From: Thiotrichaceae bacterium
GTDB lineage: Bacteria > Pseudomonadota > Gammaproteobacteria > Beggiatoales > Beggiatoaceae
Reading direction: 5' to 3'
Assembly: GCA_028688145.1 (NCBI GenBank)
Contig: JAQTYU010000002.1
Span: forward strand, 248,001 to 312,000
Length of the DNA stretch: 64,000 nucleotides
Shown: positions 8,361 to 18,254 of the stretch, piece by piece
Numbering within the stretch: the first letter of the stretch is position 1
Layout of the letters: every line of letters begins with the position of its first letter
Notes under the pieces: model-generated
Database searches by the model: none
Told to the model about the DNA's origin: nothing
Seen by the model: the letters and a program-made list of their open reading frames with translations, nothing else
Translations under genes and position numbers: made by a program

Positions 8361-10976
8361 TTAAATATACAACTGCGGTTTTGCAATCCCAAAGCCTTGC
8401 GCGAAATCAACCCCTATTTCGTCTAATAACAGCAAGGTCGCCTCATCTTCTACCCATTCCGCAATGGTCTTAATCGACATCACATGCCCAATTTGATTGA
8501 TAGATTCCACAATCGCCTTATCAATCGGGTCGTTCAACATGTCTTTCACAAACCGCCCATCGATTTTTAAATAATCCACAGGCAACTGCTTCAAATAACC
8601 GAAAGATGAAACCCCGCTGCCAAAATCGTCCAGCGCGAAACGGAAACCCAATTTCGTCATTTCTTGCATGAATAACGCGGCTTTGTCTAAAGATGAAATC
8701 GCAGCAGTTTCGGTAATTTCAAAACAAATTAAACGGGTGGGAACAGGATAATTTTGCAATTCATCGAGAATAAATTGTGCAAAGCTTGGATCATTCATGG
8801 TTGCGCCTGACAAATTCACCGCTACAAAGTCATGTAACGTGTTATCAATCACTTGCGGCAAACTGGCGAGGTGTTTAAACACTTTGTGCACCACCAAACG
8901 ATCCAATTTCGGCATTAAATTATAACGTTCTGCGGCGGGTAGAAATGTACCGGGGGGAATAAATGCACCATTTTCGTCACGCATTCGCATCAAAATTTCA
9001 CAATGCGATTCTGGATTATTGCGATTAACAGGCACAATTTGCTGTTGAAATAACACAATTCTATCTTCTTCAATTGCCTTGAGAATATGCCCCACCCACT
9101 GCATTTCACTTTGACGCACCGCGACTAAATTCGCATCGTCCCCAATGTGCACATGCACCCGATTGCGCCCTGCTTCTTTGGCGGCGTAACAGGCTAAATC
9201 TGCTTTGCTCAATACGGTGGTCGAACTTTCACTGTCGGCAACAATCGGCACTGCGCCAATGCTTGCACCCACTTCAAAACTTTTATCTTGCCATACAAAA
9301 CGGAAGTTACGAATCGCTTTTAAAAACGCATCCGCCACCATGCCAGCGCGCTCAATTGGGCAGTTTTTCAGCAAAATCCCGAATTCATCGCCCCCCAAAC
9401 GCGCAAAAGTATCACCACTGCGCACTCGGGCTTGAATCACTGTAACTAATTGTTTTAACAAACTATCACCTGCAATATGTCCGCAAGTGTCGTTCACAAT
9501 TTTAAATTGGTCAAGGTCAAGATATAAAAAGGAATGTTCGCTGCCTTCAGTCTTGGCGTGATTGAGCAAGCTGCTGAGTTGATATTCAAATTCGCGACGG
9601 TTGAATAAGCCTGTCAGCGCGTCATGGCTGGCTTGATGAGAAAGTTGCTGGCGTAAATGATGTTCTTTGCTGACATCATGAAACACCATAATCACCCCTT
9701 CAATTTGCCCCAAGCGGTTACGAATCGGGGCGGCGGAGTTTTCAATCGGAATTTCTTGTTTATTTTGATTAATTAATAAACTTTGACGCGGCGCACTGAC
9801 CACACCGTGTAGCGCACGTTCGACTGGGTTTTCAATGGCGGCATCGGGTTCTAAACCTTTCAAAACCAGTAGCCGAGAAACGTGCATTCCCACCGCTTCG
9901 CTGTTGGCATAATTTAATAATTCTTCGGCAATTGGGTTTAAATAGCTGATATAGCCTTTTGCATCGGTGGTAATCACCCCATCTGCAATCGAGTGTAAAG
10001 TGGTAATCGCTTGTTCTTTTTCCCGAAACAGGCTTTCTTCGGCTTCGCGGCGTTCACTGTAAGCGGCGGCGACTAAGAACGCGGTAAAACTGGTAATGAC
10101 GATAAAGGCAATTTCGAGTAAGAAATAGGCAGTACCGTGGGTTGCGGCATTGGTGTCGTAAATATTATTAATACTGCCACTCATTAATATGCCTGCAATC
10201 AGCAAGGCGGCAAGCGTCGCGCCGTGTTCACGAAAACGCACCGCTGCCCAAATCGCAAACGGTAAAATCATATATAAAAAGACAATGCGTTGCCCTTGTT
10301 CAACTTTTAAAGTTAAACCACTGACCACGGCTAATCCCAACAGCAGAAAAATTAATTCAAATAATTGGCGGGCTTTGCCTTCGAGCAGGACGGGCGGGAG
10401 ATGTCGCCACACCAACAGAGTTGAGGTAATGATTAACATGCCGATGCCGTCTTTAAACCAATCTGTCACCCAAATAACGCTGATATAGTCGGCGGGAATG
10501 GCGGCGAGTTCGGGGACTACAAAAAATTTTAGCGCGGATAGGGTTGCGCCACACAAGGGGCTGATAACGCAGACGACTAAGGTAAATAGGAATACATCAC
10601 GCACACGCGATAAACTGACGGGAAATTTATAATATTCCAGTAAATAGACGGCAATAATTGATTCTGAAACATTCGCAAGTGCTGTAAATAGTGCGGTATT
10701 GCTGGGAATATCTAAAGTCGATTGATAAAGTAAAGAACCTAATAATATTCCAATCCAAAGCCGTGTTCCAAAGAGTAATAATACGGCAAGTCCAACCCCT
10801 GCCGCCAAAGGTAAAATCATTACCCCACGCCTGCCCATTTCAATGGTATCGCCTAGTTGCAGTGAGGCATAATAAAGTGCAGCGACAGCAATTAGTTGAA
10901 CAATATAGAATAAACGTTGTTGCCATACGGAGGGAGGGGCGGGAGAATTACGGGGAGTTTGATAATATTTAGACAT
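8361..10976 (-). CDS. MASE1-PAS-GGDEF-EAL c-di-GMP turnover protein
   Basis: An 871-residue inner-membrane protein. Residues 20-305 form about eight to ten membrane segments of MASE1 type. A PAS domain follows (about 325-440), then GGDEF (about 450-610) and EAL (about 625-870). The GGDEF signature GGDEF is intact at 528-532, and an RxxD inhibitory site (RSGD, 519-522) lies five residues before it. The EAL signature reads EIL at 660-662, and the other catalytic residues are present: N721 (NLSG), E753, D783-D784 (LDDFGSG), K804 (LKIDG) and QGFG. Both cyclase and phosphodiesterase activity are therefore possible; the net activity cannot be read. It lies downstream of the pilin cluster, past a terminator, and is probably transcribed separately. 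Confidence 0.93.
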   Translation of the reverse strand: MSKYYQTPRNSPAPPSVWQQRLFYIVQLIAVAALYYASLQLGDTIEMGRRGVMILPLAAGVGLAVLLLFGTRLWIGILLGSLLYQSTLDIPSNTALFTALANVSESIIAVYLLEYYKFPVSLSRVRDVFLFTLVVCVISPLCGATLSALKFFVVPELAAIPADYISVIWVTDWFKDGIGMLIITSTLLVWRHLPPVLLEGKARQLFELIFLLLGLAVVSGLTLKVEQGQRIVFLYMILPFAIWAAVRFREHGATLAALLIAGILMSGSINNIYDTNAATHGTAYFLLEIAFIVITSFTAFLVAAAYSERREAEESLFREKEQAITTLHSIADGVITTDAKGYISYLNPIAEELLNYANSEAVGMHVSRLLVLKGLEPDAAIENPVERALHGVVSAPRQSLLINQNKQEIPIENSAAPIRNRLGQIEGVIMVFHDVSKEHHLRQQLSHQASHDALTGLFNRREFEYQLSSLLNHAKTEGSEHSFLYLDLDQFKIVNDTCGHIAGDSLLKQLVTVIQARVRSGDTFARLGGDEFGILLKNCPIERAGMVADAFLKAIRNFRFVWQDKSFEVGASIGAVPIVADSESSTTVLSKADLACYAAKEAGRNRVHVHIGDDANLVAVRQSEMQWVGHILKAIEEDRIVLFQQQIVPVNRNNPESHCEILMRMRDENGAFIPPGTFLPAAERYNLMPKLDRLVVHKVFKHLASLPQVIDNTLHDFVAVNLSGATMNDPSFAQFILDELQNYPVPTRLICFEITETAAISSLDKAALFMQEMTKLGFRFALDDFGSGVSSFGYLKQLPVDYLKIDGRFVKDMLNDPIDKAIVESINQIGHVMSIKTIAEWVEDEATLLLLDEIGVDFAQGFGIAKPQLYI

Positions 10977-11370
10977 GTTTAGCGTACCTCTGTGTCATTA
11001 CCGCGCTAAACAAGTAACAAGTTTCTTTTAATGCTGATAAGAAAAATAAGCAGAAATACGGCTCGATGTAACTTATTTAGTCTGAGTGTGACATGAAAAT
11101 TTTAATAGCTTTTTGTATATTGTATTGAGGGGATATTTTTCATTATGCCTTAAATAGCATCTCTGGTGTATTGATGGCGAGTTCCACGCTATCCCAGATT
11201 GATAATTTTTAACCTTAAGTCATCTTCAAAGTACTCCTTGTTATTTTGTTAAGGACTCGTAACAGCATTATTCGCGCCATTTTGATATTTGGCAACTTTA
11301 ATGATTTTATTTTAGGCATAACATAATGAAATTCTTATATTATAGTTTTCATGGTTGAACTGTCTTTAAA
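10977..11370. other. Intergenic region, no gene seen
   Basis: About 394 AT-rich bases between the start of the c-di-GMP gene and the terminator of the pilin cluster. It must hold the promoter of the c-di-GMP gene, but I could not pick a convincing one. No ORF or RNA gene was recognised. Confidence 0.5.
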
Positions 11371-11407
11371 TAAACAAAAACCTCTATCTTAATCATGAAG
11401 ATAGAGG
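11371..11407 (-). terminator. Rho-independent terminator of minor pilin cluster
   Basis: A perfect 10-bp stem, CCTCTATCTT at 11381-11390 pairing with AAGATAGAGG at 11398-11407, has a 7-base loop. On the minus strand it is followed by TTTTTGTTTA. It lies 38 bases after the pilE stop and should end the fimT-pilVWXY1E transcript. Confidence 0.85.
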
Positions 11408-11444
11408 CATAAACAACCAAAACCACGAGCAGCAATCCTGTAAT

Positions 11445-11912
11445 TTAGTTCCAGCAATCCTGTATAGAACCAGTCCCGCCCCCAGAAATCCCACGTTGTC
11501 CTGTCGAATCCATAGTTAAACCTTTACAACTCACGGACATTTTTCCCTCTCGAGTAATCATGTCACCCGAAGGTTCAGCCGTTAGGGTGAAACTGCGTGT
11601 CGGTGTTGCCCCTGGTGTCAGGGTCAACTTGTAATAGTTTTGAGGCGATTGCGCCGTTGTCCCACTAATGCTTGAAAAGCCCTCTGAACTACTGGTCAAC
11701 AAGTCAGCCAAGGTGACGGCATATTTATTGTTATTACTAAAATATGCTTCTTGTAATTGCGCAAGCTTCATCAGCGCAACTTTTGCATCAGCCCGCCGTG
11801 CTTTGGTAATGTATTGGTCATACGCGGGAATTGCAATTGCGCTGAGAATTGCAATCACTGCCACCACAACCATCAGTTCTATGAGGGTAAAGCCTTGTTG
11901 TCGTTTTAACAT
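11445..11912 (-). CDS. pilE: Type IV minor pilin PilE
   Basis: A 155-residue type IV pilin-like protein. The short basic leader MLKRQQG ends in the prepilin peptidase site [17 protein letters not shown], with Glu at mature position 5. The hydrophobic helix is followed by a globular part. Two cysteines in the C-terminal region (SCKG and DCWN) probably form the D-region disulfide. It is the last gene of the minor pilin cluster after pilY1, as in Pseudomonas, where PilE joins the priming complex at the pilus tip. A major pilin role cannot be fully excluded from sequence. Confidence 0.88.
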   Translation of the reverse strand: MLKRQQGFTLIELMVVVAVIAILSAIAIPAYDQYITKARRADAKVALMKLAQLQEAYFSNNNKYAVTLADLLTSSSEGFSSISGTTAQSPQNYYKLTLTPGATPTRSFTLTAEPSGDMITREGKMSVSCKGLTMDSTGQRGISGGGTGSIQDCWN

Positions 11913-11984
11913 CTTAATGCTGTGCTCCTTCTCATCAGAGCAGCTACTTGTTATAAATAGCTGCCCATAGATTGCTATCAGTAA

Positions 11985-14900
11985 TTAGTCTTGCAGCCAA
12001 AATACGGGGGTTAAACGTAGGTTGACCCCTAAGTCATCTTGCAAGGTATCGAGCGAATTCGATAACAAGCCAATCCGCCCTGTACTAGAACCATCACCTT
12101 GTAAGAACATGGGCACGAGGTCAGAACTCACCCCTTGACGCAACAACTTGCTACGGTCTGCCTGAGTATAATCGGGGTTGCCCGACTTGCTGTAATTGTA
12201 CGCAGCTCCCCCTGTCAACATGTCCAAGGCGTACAACTTACTGGTTCCATCCCCAGAAACCGTACATCCCGAAACATTCCCAACATCTTGCGGAGGAGCA
12301 AAGGTGGTAAAGAAGACCTTACCATCAATAATCACGGGACTTGCTAAACCTTTTTCACCAACGAAAGCACCTGTGGTTTCTACTAAGTCAATGTACAAAC
12401 CTTTCTTATCTTTCAGTTCTTGCATCGCTTGTACTTGTGCTGTCCCGGAACCTTGTTGAATCACATTACTGGTTGCATTGTACAAATCAGACAATCCCAA
12501 AGTGTAGAAATTAGTCGCTGGTGATTTAGCAGGATCATCAAGTTTAGCATTACCACTGCCCCCATCTTGCAATCCTGTAATTGCTCGATCCCGTAACACA
12601 TAAAACTGATCATGAATCGTTGTGTTTAAAGGGTTAGTGCGCTTGCCACTGACAATGGTTACTAAGTCATAGTTATCCACGCTGGAATATAAACTGTCTT
12701 TGACATTAACCACTTCGGGTGGATAGAAGAATTGACGTGCAGATTCAGGCACAGTGCTATCCGCTAACGCTGCTAAACGTCCACCGACACCTGTTCCTGG
12801 TGTTCCTGCATCCAAATCAATCCGCCACACTTGTCCTCCTAAATCGCCAACGTAAACACGATCGGTTGTACCATCTCCCGAACGATCTATGAGGGTTAAG
12901 TCCGAAGGAATTGGATAATCCATTCCTGTCAAGCGTAGAGTAGCACTAGAACCAGAAGAACCCGCAGACCAGAGCAAGCTTCCTGTGGTTGCATCAACCA
13001 TGAAGATCGAATTCCCAGAAACGGCTGTTCCTAAAGTTTCATCTTCGCCAGGGAAACCACCACCAAACATAAGCACCGTTTTTAAAGCACCACCCCATGT
13101 TACATTTGTGGGTTTTGGTGAGGACCAAGTCTGTGCCAATCCAGTGAATGGCGTAACTCCACCATTGATAACCCACATTAATTTAGGCGTAGTCGGTGAG
13201 CTGATGTCGAAGGCGTAAATATTTTTACCGCCCGCACGCATTCCGATGTACATTCTGACAAAGTCGCCTTGTGAGGTATTAATGACCCCATCTTTATTAA
13301 CATCATGCATCCAGAAGGTAGGCGTACCATCAATGCCATAGATGCGTTTGCCATTAATGTTAGTCATCATTTTCGATTGTAGAGAGAGCATTTCCTGTGG
13401 CATGAATGCCCATTCTTCGACACCTGTGGTGGTATCAATCATGCGAATCAGACCATCGTTTGCACCAACAAATAACTTGCTAATCGGTGCAGACGCAGTT
13501 CCACCATAGCTGACCACACCGGGACTGCTGTGTAAGGGGTCACCAAACGACCAGCGCGTATCTGTACGGCTACCGTCGTTATTTTCATCTTTCACATCTT
13601 GTCCACGCATCCAGTTAATCAAATCGGTGCGTTGCGTGTCTGTCATGCTGCTATCACCTAACAAAGCCTTGGTAACATCTGTATTTGCAACCGTGATGGG
13701 TTCTTGAGTGAAGTCAATATTATTATTGCTCCCCACATTGGCATTGCCGATATAGGTATAAAGTTTGCGGGTGCTGTAATTGGTAATCTTACCGCCTGCG
13801 CCCCCTAAGGTCACTTTATTACCGTCCTGCGTACCACTCCAGAAACTGGTTGAGGTGTCGGAGATATATTTATCTTTGACCGCAGATGCGCCTGTGGCAT
13901 CCATAATATCCCCGCTGGTACAGCCTGAGGTTGTACCATCACAGACCTTGTACTTTTTAATATTACCCACCCAACTTTGAGTACGTGCAGGCTTGAATAG
14001 CGCGAAGTACACTTCATTGTTGTGGAACAATTTATTAAATGCACTCACTGACACGCTGGGGGCTGCAAACGAGGTACTTTCGGTCGTGGTCGATGCCACA
14101 ATGGTTCTGAATGCATTAAGCAAATCTGAAGCAGATGACACACTATAGAAAGTTCCGCCACCTGTTTTTGCCCATTCTTGCAAATAAGAAAGCCCATGTA
14201 AGTTGTCGGTGGTCTTTCCAGTATCAACTGAACCATTCTGGTTATAGAAAGTTCCTAAATTAAACCCAATGGTATGAGTGACTACATTCTGTTTCCCGTC
14301 CAAGACGCTCGACAAGTCAGTGTTATACAAATACTTCACCACATCCGTACCACATAATTCGTCACCGTCAAACGCTCTTGAACCATCCGAAAGTTTAGCC
14401 TGACAGGTACTAATGCCCATGCCTGCAGCTTTAATCTTTGTGGATGAAGTTGCACCATTGGCAGAACCGTCAGTCAAGAACACGATGTAATTACCCGCAC
14501 ATTGCTGAGAGTCAGGAGGGGCATAAGTTGCGGTGCCCGTAATCTTTTCCGTTTTACAAATATCGGCCCATATATTGGATGCGGTACATCCAACAGGCGT
14601 ATCAATCACCCCTGTTCCTGTCCAACTACCCATGTGACTGACCAAATCACCTGCGTCACCATTGCGATTTATTCCATAAACTACAGGTTGTGCACGCCAG
14701 TATTGAGAAGCCTCAAAGATAGTATCCACCAGCGGCGTTGCGCCAAAAACCTGCATCTGATTGACGATGTCTTGCAAACGTGAGCGCACACTAGTGTAAT
14801 ATCCGGGAGAATTACGCAGTGCTAGTGTGCCCGCCACTTGCACACTTAGTACCGGTGCATAAGTCGGACTATTATCAAAAGTCATTGCTTGACGTAAGCC

Positions 14901-17705
14901 TGTACCCTCGACGAAAAACACCATACTATTAAAAGCCGCCCAATCTGCTTGGGTCACTAAGTTTTGGACAACAGTAGTAATGTCAACACTCTTATAGAGT
15001 TGTTTATCTGCCCATTTAGCCGTCTCAGTCCAAGTAACCCCAGCCGTTTTCTTACGACTGCTGATGTCACCCGCAAGATCGGGATTAAATGAAATCGGAT
15101 TTCCATTCAGTTCACCCTTTACCACCAAGTTGGCAGGGGCTGCAATAGCATCAGTATCTTCTTTTAATGCTGAAGGTGCCGCGCCCACCGCATAGAAATT
15201 CAAAGTCGCTTTGGCAATATTCGAGTTCGGACGAATTGGAATATCCGTAAAACGCATCCCTGCAATCCGTGTGGTCTGTTGTCCAGCCGCCCCTGAGGTT
15301 GTCAGTGTCAATGCGCTACCATCAGTAAACACTTTATTATCAGTAATCCCTGCACGCACAGTAGTTTCCACCGCATCATCTTTACTTGCATTCACTTGCG
15401 TCGAAAAACTTTGTTTAACACAAGTATTTGTTGGTATTGAATTGTAGTCATATTCAACATATAAGGCAGGTGCAAGTGTAGAACTACTGTCAAAGGATTT
15501 CGCTGTCCGTAGTGGTGTTCCTGAACTTGAGGAAATAATAAAACTCAAAGCATTACCACCACACCATCCTGCACGGCTGACAACACTTTGCACCTGAGCT
15601 TTTAACTCAGGACTGGAATAGGTTTGTCCTGTTAACCAAGGGTCTGTGATATTCCAGACTAAAGCACTTCCTTTGCTACGTGTTGAAAGTGGAGCTAAGT
15701 CAGAAAATGCCGCAGAATCATCAGCAGCTTCCGTCTGTACAGCCAGTGCAGCAGATGTACTTGGCGAGGCTGTCCCGCCAATAAAATCAATACGTGCCGT
15801 CTTAACCGTTGCCCCTTGAGGTACTTGTACATTTTGGAAGCGTAAGCCCACCAACTGATTTTCAGTAACTCTTGTGGAAGTAGTGCTGCCACCTGTTCCT
15901 GAACCTGTCTTCCAAGTAACTGTCAATAAGGGGGCGAGTGTGACATCGTCTTTATAAGTCGCAATGTTACGCGCCCCTGTGGTTGAGGATACTCTGTCCA
16001 GCAGTAAGGCTAAAGCGTTCCCTGTCGGTCTCCAGTCGGAACGATTGACAACGGCTTGCACCAACGCTTTGATGTCAGGACTTGACATAGTTGTGCCTGT
16101 GCTGGAGACGGGCGTTATGCTATTCCATGCAACAGAATCTGTCACCCTAGTGCGAGTACTCAGATTGTAATTGACGGGGGTTGCAGTTGCATCATAAGCC
16201 CCTGTATTACCCACGAAAGAATCTGCTGTAGAATTGTCTTCTGCATACACAGTCAAACTGAGGGCATTTGTTCCGTTAGTGGTTTTAATACCACTAAACT
16301 TTAAAGTAGCACTGTCAATGGTCGCCCCTTGAGGAATCGGTAACTCGGGAAAACGTAAGCCCATCATGACTGAGCCTGTGGGAGCGCGTCCTAAGAAAAG
16401 TTCAGCATTATCGGTGACCACAGCACCCATAGGACAACCAGTTCCGCCCGTTGTGACACAACCTGTATACTCAATCGCATCATCTGTTCCTGTGGTGACG
16501 CGGCGTGAAATTGTTTGTCCCGAAGTGCTTGTATCAGGTGATTTATAACGAATATAAAGCCGTACTGCCTTAGTACTATCTTCTGTGTAGGTATAAAACC
16601 GTCGACCTATTTTTGCAGTCGCCTTCTCAGCTGTTGTCCAATAACCTGTAAGAGCTGGTGTACGTTGTGCACGCAGAGCAATCGTGTCTGCACCAGAGCC
16701 TTCCCAATAAGAAGAATCTACCATTTCTTGTACAATATTTTTGATGTCAGATGAAGAATATAATTTTTCAGCTTCCCACAATGACAATGCCCAATCTACA
16801 GACTTTGTGGTTTTAGTAGACCAGTTCTCTGTTAAATCATTATTGTTTGATGTTGTTAACATGGGAGGATTTTTTTGGGCAACCCCGTGAATCCTAACAC
16901 TGACATCACCGTTATCAATATCGGGATAAGCTGTAAAAATGAGATTGGCCTGTAGAATCGTTGAACCTTTTGGAATGTAAGTCAGTGGGAAACGGAATCC
17001 ATCTATACCATCTCCTACGCTATCCCCCCCAATAACACCTGCGGTTGCAATTTTTCCTGCACTCTCAGAACCGCCACCCAAAATTTCACGTCGAACATCT
17101 CTCACATTGCTATTTTGCAAGGTCGTTTCTACCACATTACCTTGTTCAACATAGCTAGTCATCTCTAAGTTCTTGTCATCATAAAACATTTTCTTAGAGG
17201 TCAGCCCTTCTTCAGCATCATCGGTAGATGCGCTAATTGGAACGCTTAAATGGGTTAATTTATCATCTTCACCGCGAATCGTTGCAACGGGATCATCAAT
17301 ATAAGCCACAGGGAAGTTGATAGCATTGTTGCCTGGATTTTTTGAGCCTTGGAAACTCATCAAACCCACATTAACGTTATGCACTTCATCAAGCAGTGCC
17401 AACAAGGCTTCTTTCAAACGGGTAATCCGTGTTTTACCTTGTCCGTTAGCCTGAGCGTCCACAGGCACCACAGAAACCGCACAATTTGAAGTAGAACTTG
17501 TTCCAGGTTTTGCACAGTAATAATCTTGCCAGTCCATACTGCCTGAGCGGTCAAGAATAAATAAAATATTCGGACGTGATTCCTTACCCAAGACCGTACC
17601 CACCTGTCTTAAGTAAATTTCAGTGTCATCTGCATAGCTTTGGGGCGAAGCCCCTAAGAGCAGACCGATCCCCATAGCGAGGATAAATATTTTCCAGCGA
17701 CTCAT
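11985..17705 (-). CDS. pilY1: PilY1-type pilus tip adhesin with inserted repeats
   Basis: A 1906-residue secreted PilY1; known homologs are mostly about 1000-1700 residues. A signal peptide (1-25, ending SYADDTEIY) is followed by a VWA domain that starts near residue 44 with the MIDAS motif LDRSGSMDW (D52, S54, S56). The VWA domain is interrupted at about residue 180 and resumes at about 965 with the MIDAS Thr (FGATPLVDTI) and FLTDGSANG. The inserted 780 residues hold four related repeats, each with a LRFxxxxIPQGATIxxAxL-like strand pair and ending in a strand before the next. The C-terminal beta-propeller region (about 1390-1906) has LFVGANDGLIRMID and a calcium-site-like DVNKDGVINTSQGD at 1468-1481. 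Family role: pilus tip adhesion, mechanosensing and control of retraction. Confidence 0.93.
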   Translation of the reverse strand: MSRWKIFILAMGIGLLLGASPQSYADDTEIYLRQVGTVLGKESRPNILFILDRSGSMDWQDYYCAKPGTSSTSNCAVSVVPVDAQANGQGKTRITRLKEALLALLDEVHNVNVGLMSFQGSKNPGNNAINFPVAYIDDPVATIRGEDDKLTHLSVPISASTDDAEEGLTSKKMFYDDKNLEMTSYVEQGNVVETTLQNSNVRDVRREILGGGSESAGKIATAGVIGGDSVGDGIDGFRFPLTYIPKGSTILQANLIFTAYPDIDNGDVSVRIHGVAQKNPPMLTTSNNNDLTENWSTKTTKSVDWALSLWEAEKLYSSSDIKNIVQEMVDSSYWEGSGADTIALRAQRTPALTGYWTTAEKATAKIGRRFYTYTEDSTKAVRLYIRYKSPDTSTSGQTISRRVTTGTDDAIEYTGCVTTGGTGCPMGAVVTDNAELFLGRAPTGSVMMGLRFPELPIPQGATIDSATLKFSGIKTTNGTNALSLTVYAEDNSTADSFVGNTGAYDATATPVNYNLSTRTRVTDSVAWNSITPVSSTGTTMSSPDIKALVQAVVNRSDWRPTGNALALLLDRVSSTTGARNIATYKDDVTLAPLLTVTWKTGSGTGGSTTSTRVTENQLVGLRFQNVQVPQGATVKTARIDFIGGTASPSTSAALAVQTEAADDSAAFSDLAPLSTRSKGSALVWNITDPWLTGQTYSSPELKAQVQSVVSRAGWCGGNALSFIISSSSGTPLRTAKSFDSSSTLAPALYVEYDYNSIPTNTCVKQSFSTQVNASKDDAVETTVRAGITDNKVFTDGSALTLTTSGAAGQQTTRIAGMRFTDIPIRPNSNIAKATLNFYAVGAAPSALKEDTDAIAAPANLVVKGELNGNPISFNPDLAGDISSRKKTAGVTWTETAKWADKQLYKSVDITTVVQNLVTQADWAAFNSMVFFVEGTGLRQAMTFDNSPTYAPVLSVQVAGTLALRNSPGYYTSVRSRLQDIVNQMQVFGATPLVDTIFEASQYWRAQPVVYGINRNGDAGDLVSHMGSWTGTGVIDTPVGCTASNIWADICKTEKITGTATYAPPDSQQCAGNYIVFLTDGSANGATSSTKIKAAGMGISTCQAKLSDGSRAFDGDELCGTDVVKYLYNTDLSSVLDGKQNVVTHTIGFNLGTFYNQNGSVDTGKTTDNLHGLSYLQEWAKTGGGTFYSVSSASDLLNAFRTIVASTTTESTSFAAPSVSVSAFNKLFHNNEVYFALFKPARTQSWVGNIKKYKVCDGTTSGCTSGDIMDATGASAVKDKYISDTSTSFWSGTQDGNKVTLGGAGGKITNYSTRKLYTYIGNANVGSNNNIDFTQEPITVANTDVTKALLGDSSMTDTQRTDLINWMRGQDVKDENNDGSRTDTRWSFGDPLHSSPGVVSYGGTASAPISKLFVGANDGLIRMIDTTTGVEEWAFMPQEMLSLQSKMMTNINGKRIYGIDGTPTFWMHDVNKDGVINTSQGDFVRMYIGMRAGGKNIYAFDISSPTTPKLMWVINGGVTPFTGLAQTWSSPKPTNVTWGGALKTVLMFGGGFPGEDETLGTAVSGNSIFMVDATTGSLLWSAGSSGSSATLRLTGMDYPIPSDLTLIDRSGDGTTDRVYVGDLGGQVWRIDLDAGTPGTGVGGRLAALADSTVPESARQFFYPPEVVNVKDSLYSSVDNYDLVTIVSGKRTNPLNTTIHDQFYVLRDRAITGLQDGGSGNAKLDDPAKSPATNFYTLGLSDLYNATSNVIQQGSGTAQVQAMQELKDKKGLYIDLVETTGAFVGEKGLASPVIIDGKVFFTTFAPPQDVGNVSGCTVSGDGTSKLYALDMLTGGAAYNYSKSGNPDYTQADRSKLLRQGVSSDLVPMFLQGDGSSTGRIGLLSNSLDTLQDDLGVNLRLTPVFWLQD

Positions 17706-17750
17706 ACAGTTAACTCCCTGTGATTGGTCTTGACGATATGATTGTTCATT

Positions 17751-18254
17751 TTAAAAATTAAGGGTGCTGTTATTTTTGGGAACAAGTTGTGCTAAACCGC
17801 CCCGCAACACAGTTTGTGCAGAATCTGGATTAGTCGAGTCACTGAGACCCGTACTGTTGGTAATAAAATACATCACCGAAGCCGATCGTTCTCCAAAACG
17901 TCCTGAAGAATCAGCATAGGGACCACCTTCAACTCGCCGTGAGGTAAAAGTTACCTGAGAGATTGTTGTTTTATTCCCTGGAATTTGCCGAGTGTCAGTT
18001 TGTAATGTCCCTGCAGAAAGCGAACTGATAGTTGCAACACTATAACTGCGTGGAACCATGACCCCAATTTCAGCCACTTGAAAGGCTCGATTACTCTCTG
18101 CCATATTCGCGGTCATGCGGGTTTCTAAAATCGTAAAGCGCATTGCACTGATACCTAGCAAAGTTAAAATAACCAGTATCATCAAGGCAACAATGAGCAC
18201 AGCCCCATTTTGCTTGAGAGGAGCTTTGAACATTCGTAGAGAGGTGTTCATCAT
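17751..18254 (-). CDS. pilX: Type IV minor pilin PilX
   Basis: A 167-residue PilX-type minor pilin. The leader ends in KQNG, followed by AVLIVALMILVILTLLGISA, the PilX_N signature, which lacks the usual Glu5 of pilins. The next segment, LETRMTANMAESNRAFQVAE, is a family hallmark. It lies between pilW (adjacent, no gap) and pilY1. PilX joins PilV, PilW, PilE and PilY1 in the complex that starts pilus assembly. Confidence 0.9.
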   Translation of the reverse strand: MMNTSLRMFKAPLKQNGAVLIVALMILVILTLLGISAMRFTILETRMTANMAESNRAFQVAEIGVMVPRSYSVATISSLSAGTLQTDTRQIPGNKTTISQVTFTSRRVEGGPYADSSGRFGERSASVMYFITNSTGLSDSTNPDSAQTVLRGGLAQLVPKNNSTLNF

